Shown here: positions 63,004 to 64,000 of the stretch, in pieces
Layout of the letters: each line of letters starts with the position of its first letter
Position numbering within the stretch: position 1 is the first letter of the stretch
Origin: Thermodesulfatator atlanticus DSM 21156
Lineage (GTDB): Bacteria > Desulfobacterota > Thermodesulfobacteria > Thermodesulfobacteriales > Thermodesulfatatoraceae
Assembly: GCF_000421585.1 (NCBI RefSeq)
Contig: NZ_ATXH01000001.1
Span: forward strand, 107,109-171,108
Reading direction: 5' to 3'
Length of the DNA stretch: 64,000 bases
The notes under the pieces: model-generated
Told to the model about the DNA's origin: nothing
What the model saw: only the letters and a program-made list of their open reading frames with translations
Database searches by the model: none
Program-made: the position numbers and the translations under genes

Positions 63004-63032
63004 TTTATAATTTAGAGGCCCTTCTATGTCAA
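63004..63032 (-). promoter_or_regulatory. Sigma-70 promoter of the cobalamin operon
   Basis: On the minus strand TTGACA (63027-63032), exactly 17 bp, TATAAA (63004-63009). Transcription should begin near 62997, just before P1 of the riboswitch. Confidence 0.85.
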
Positions 63033-63043
63033 TGTCTAAACAA

Positions 63044-63124
63044 AGTCGTCACGAGGCCTCAGCGGGCCAAGCCATCTCAGCCACTTGCCCCCTGAGATTG
63101 CTTCGGTTCGCTTGCAATCACAGC
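63044..63124. repeat. GTCGTCACGAGGCC ... GAGATTGCTTCGG repeat
   Basis: Unit of the cattgcgag/gcaatctc family: GTCGTCACGAGGCCTCAGCG, GGCCAAGCCATCTCAG, then GAGATTGCTTCGGTTCGCTT followed by GCAATCAC. It separates the cobalamin promoter from the AAA-like gene. The remaining bases to 63304 hold a possible promoter (TTGCTA, 18 bp, TATTCT at 63224-63253) and the CAGGAG ribosome site. Confidence 0.65.
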
Positions 63125-63304
63125 AGTAAGTTGTAAAAGAATCCCCTAAAACTTCTAAAACCTTTATAACCTCAAGTATCTTCGAAACACTAAAAAACCG
63201 AGGGGCCCAACAACAGGTAAATGTTGCTAAAGCACTTAAAAACGAGCTATTCTGAATAAAAACCAACCAGATGCGCAAAAGTAACAATTCTCCAGGAGTA
63301 AAAA

Positions 63305-64000
63305 ATGAAAAAGCTTCCCGTGGGGATCCAGAGTTTCGTGGAAATCCGTACCGAAAACTATTACTACGTGGACAAAACCCCCTTTGTAAAAAAGCTTGTT
63401 GATGAAGGGAAGTATTTTTTTCTTTCCCGGCCCAGGCGTTTTGGAAAAAGCCTTTTTCTAGACACCCTGCGCCAGGCCTTCCTGGGAAAACGTGAGCTAT
63501 TTCAGGGCCTTTTTCTGGAAGAGAACTGGGATTGGTCGCAAAAATACCCGGTAGTCTATATTTCTTTTGGCGCGGGGGTACATCGAAGCGTTGACGAGCT
63601 CCAAAATACTTTCCAGGAAATATTTCTCGAACACGAAAAATTCTACCAGGTAAAATTGACCTACCCATCTATCAAAGGTCGCTTCAAGGAACTGATAGAA
63701 GTCTTAGTGGAAAAACATAACCAAAAAGCTGTTGTCCTTATCGACGAATACGACAAACCCATCCTTGACAATATCCACAAACCAGAGCTTGCCGCAGAGA
63801 TTCGTGAAGAGTTAAAAAACTTCTATTCCGTGCTCAAAGACGCCGACCCTTATCTCAAATTCTGTTTCCTCACCGGCGTTACCAAATTTTCCAAGGTTTC
63901 GATCTTTTCAGGTCTGAATAACCTGGAAGACATAACTATTTCACCTGATTACGCTGCAATATGCGGCTACACCCAGGAAGAATTTGAAAACACCTTTGCC
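63305..64000 (+). CDS. AAA-ATPase-like protein (PF09820/DUF1703 type), 3' end outside the window
   Basis: 232 codons from the ATG at 63305 (CAGGAG 6 bases upstream) to the window edge without a stop. Family signs: MKKLPVGIQSFVEIRTENYY, YVDKTPFVKKLVDEGKYFFL, the Walker A SRPRRFGKSLFLDTLRQAFL, Walker B VVLIDEYDKPILDN, and FCFLTGVTKFSKVSIFSGLN. Full-length relatives have about 500 residues with a C-terminal PD-(D/E)XK nuclease-like domain. They are common, often multicopy in thermophiles and gut bacteria, with unknown role. No neighbour hints at function. Confidence 0.9.
   Translation, partial: MKKLPVGIQSFVEIRTENYYYVDKTPFVKKLVDEGKYFFLSRPRRFGKSLFLDTLRQAFLGKRELFQGLFLEENWDWSQKYPVVYISFGAGVHRSVDELQNTFQEIFLEHEKFYQVKLTYPSIKGRFKELIEVLVEKHNQKAVVLIDEYDKPILDNIHKPELAAEIREELKNFYSVLKDADPYLKFCFLTGVTKFSKVSIFSGLNNLEDITISPDYAAICGYTQEEFENTFA

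Noticed and set aside
63036..63668. A 210-residue frame on the minus strand.
   Set aside because: It runs antisense to the AAA-like gene and into repeat DNA, with low-quality, arginine- and proline-rich sequence and no recognisable domain.

Overview
The window reads as chromosome of a free-living, motile, anaerobic bacterium with a cytochrome c-rich periplasm. It most resembles the thermophilic sulfate-reducer lineages (Thermodesulfobacteriota/Desulfobacterota, Thermodesulfatator-like). The basis is a split-Soret-like Tat-exported cytochrome, two large doubled-CxxCH cytochromes, a CbiK cobaltochelatase with a signal peptide, a DnaA with the FNRDHATV variant of the family signature, and a fused ADP-forming acyl-CoA synthetase. 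Taxonomy is inference; there is no rRNA gene here, and I saw no tRNA gene.

Layout: 0-2.6 kb, peptide-type ABC permeases, tsaB and a Crp/Fnr regulator. 2.9-7.9 kb, a cytochrome c locus with divergent halves; the right half is AT-rich. 8-17 kb, housekeeping genes (DUF4911/recJ with overlapping divergent start codons, HU-like protein, eno) and an operon running from a thiamine-binding-like protein through a 43-residue CxxC microprotein and its polyferredoxin partner to rph, rdgB and a CoA-binding protein, then a radical SAM protein. 17-27 kb (minus strand), motA-motB-PilZ behind a FliA-type promoter, carB, ppiD, nagZ and a hybrid histidine kinase. 27-32.6 kb, plsC, ddl, an HD protein, dnaA and a GlcD-type oxidase that overlaps dnaA. 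33-37 kb, an AT-rich cassette of TonB receptor, ABC-type binding protein and sensor kinase. 37.4-43.9 kb, the rpsB-tsf-pyrH-frr-uppS-cdsA-dxr-rseP operon. 43.9-48.3 kb, biotin genes bioC, bioD and bioG with a bifunctional kinase. 48.5-52 kb, ADP-forming acyl-CoA synthetase, a DRTGG protein and acpS. 52-58.6 kb, a chemotaxis operon cheY-cheB-cheR-cheA-dnaJ-like-cheW. 59.3-63 kb (minus strand), cobalamin synthesis genes cbiK, cobI/cbiL and cbiA under a cobalamin riboswitch. The end holds a partial AAA-ATPase-like gene.

The most notable structure is not a gene. A MITE-like palindromic element of about 130 bp, with GAGACCTTTGC-type terminal inverted repeats and a BamHI-bounded central hairpin, occurs about ten times in intergenic DNA. 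Two copies are flanked by exact 6-bp direct repeats, and one copy lacks exactly the central hairpin. Another copy lies inside the cbiK leader, between the cobalamin riboswitch and the ribosome-binding site. There, a CCCCTCC segment just upstream of the element is the exact complement of the cbiK GGAGGGG Shine-Dalgarno, and it also belongs to a competing hairpin. This suggests that a mobile repeat has become part of a riboswitch expression platform.
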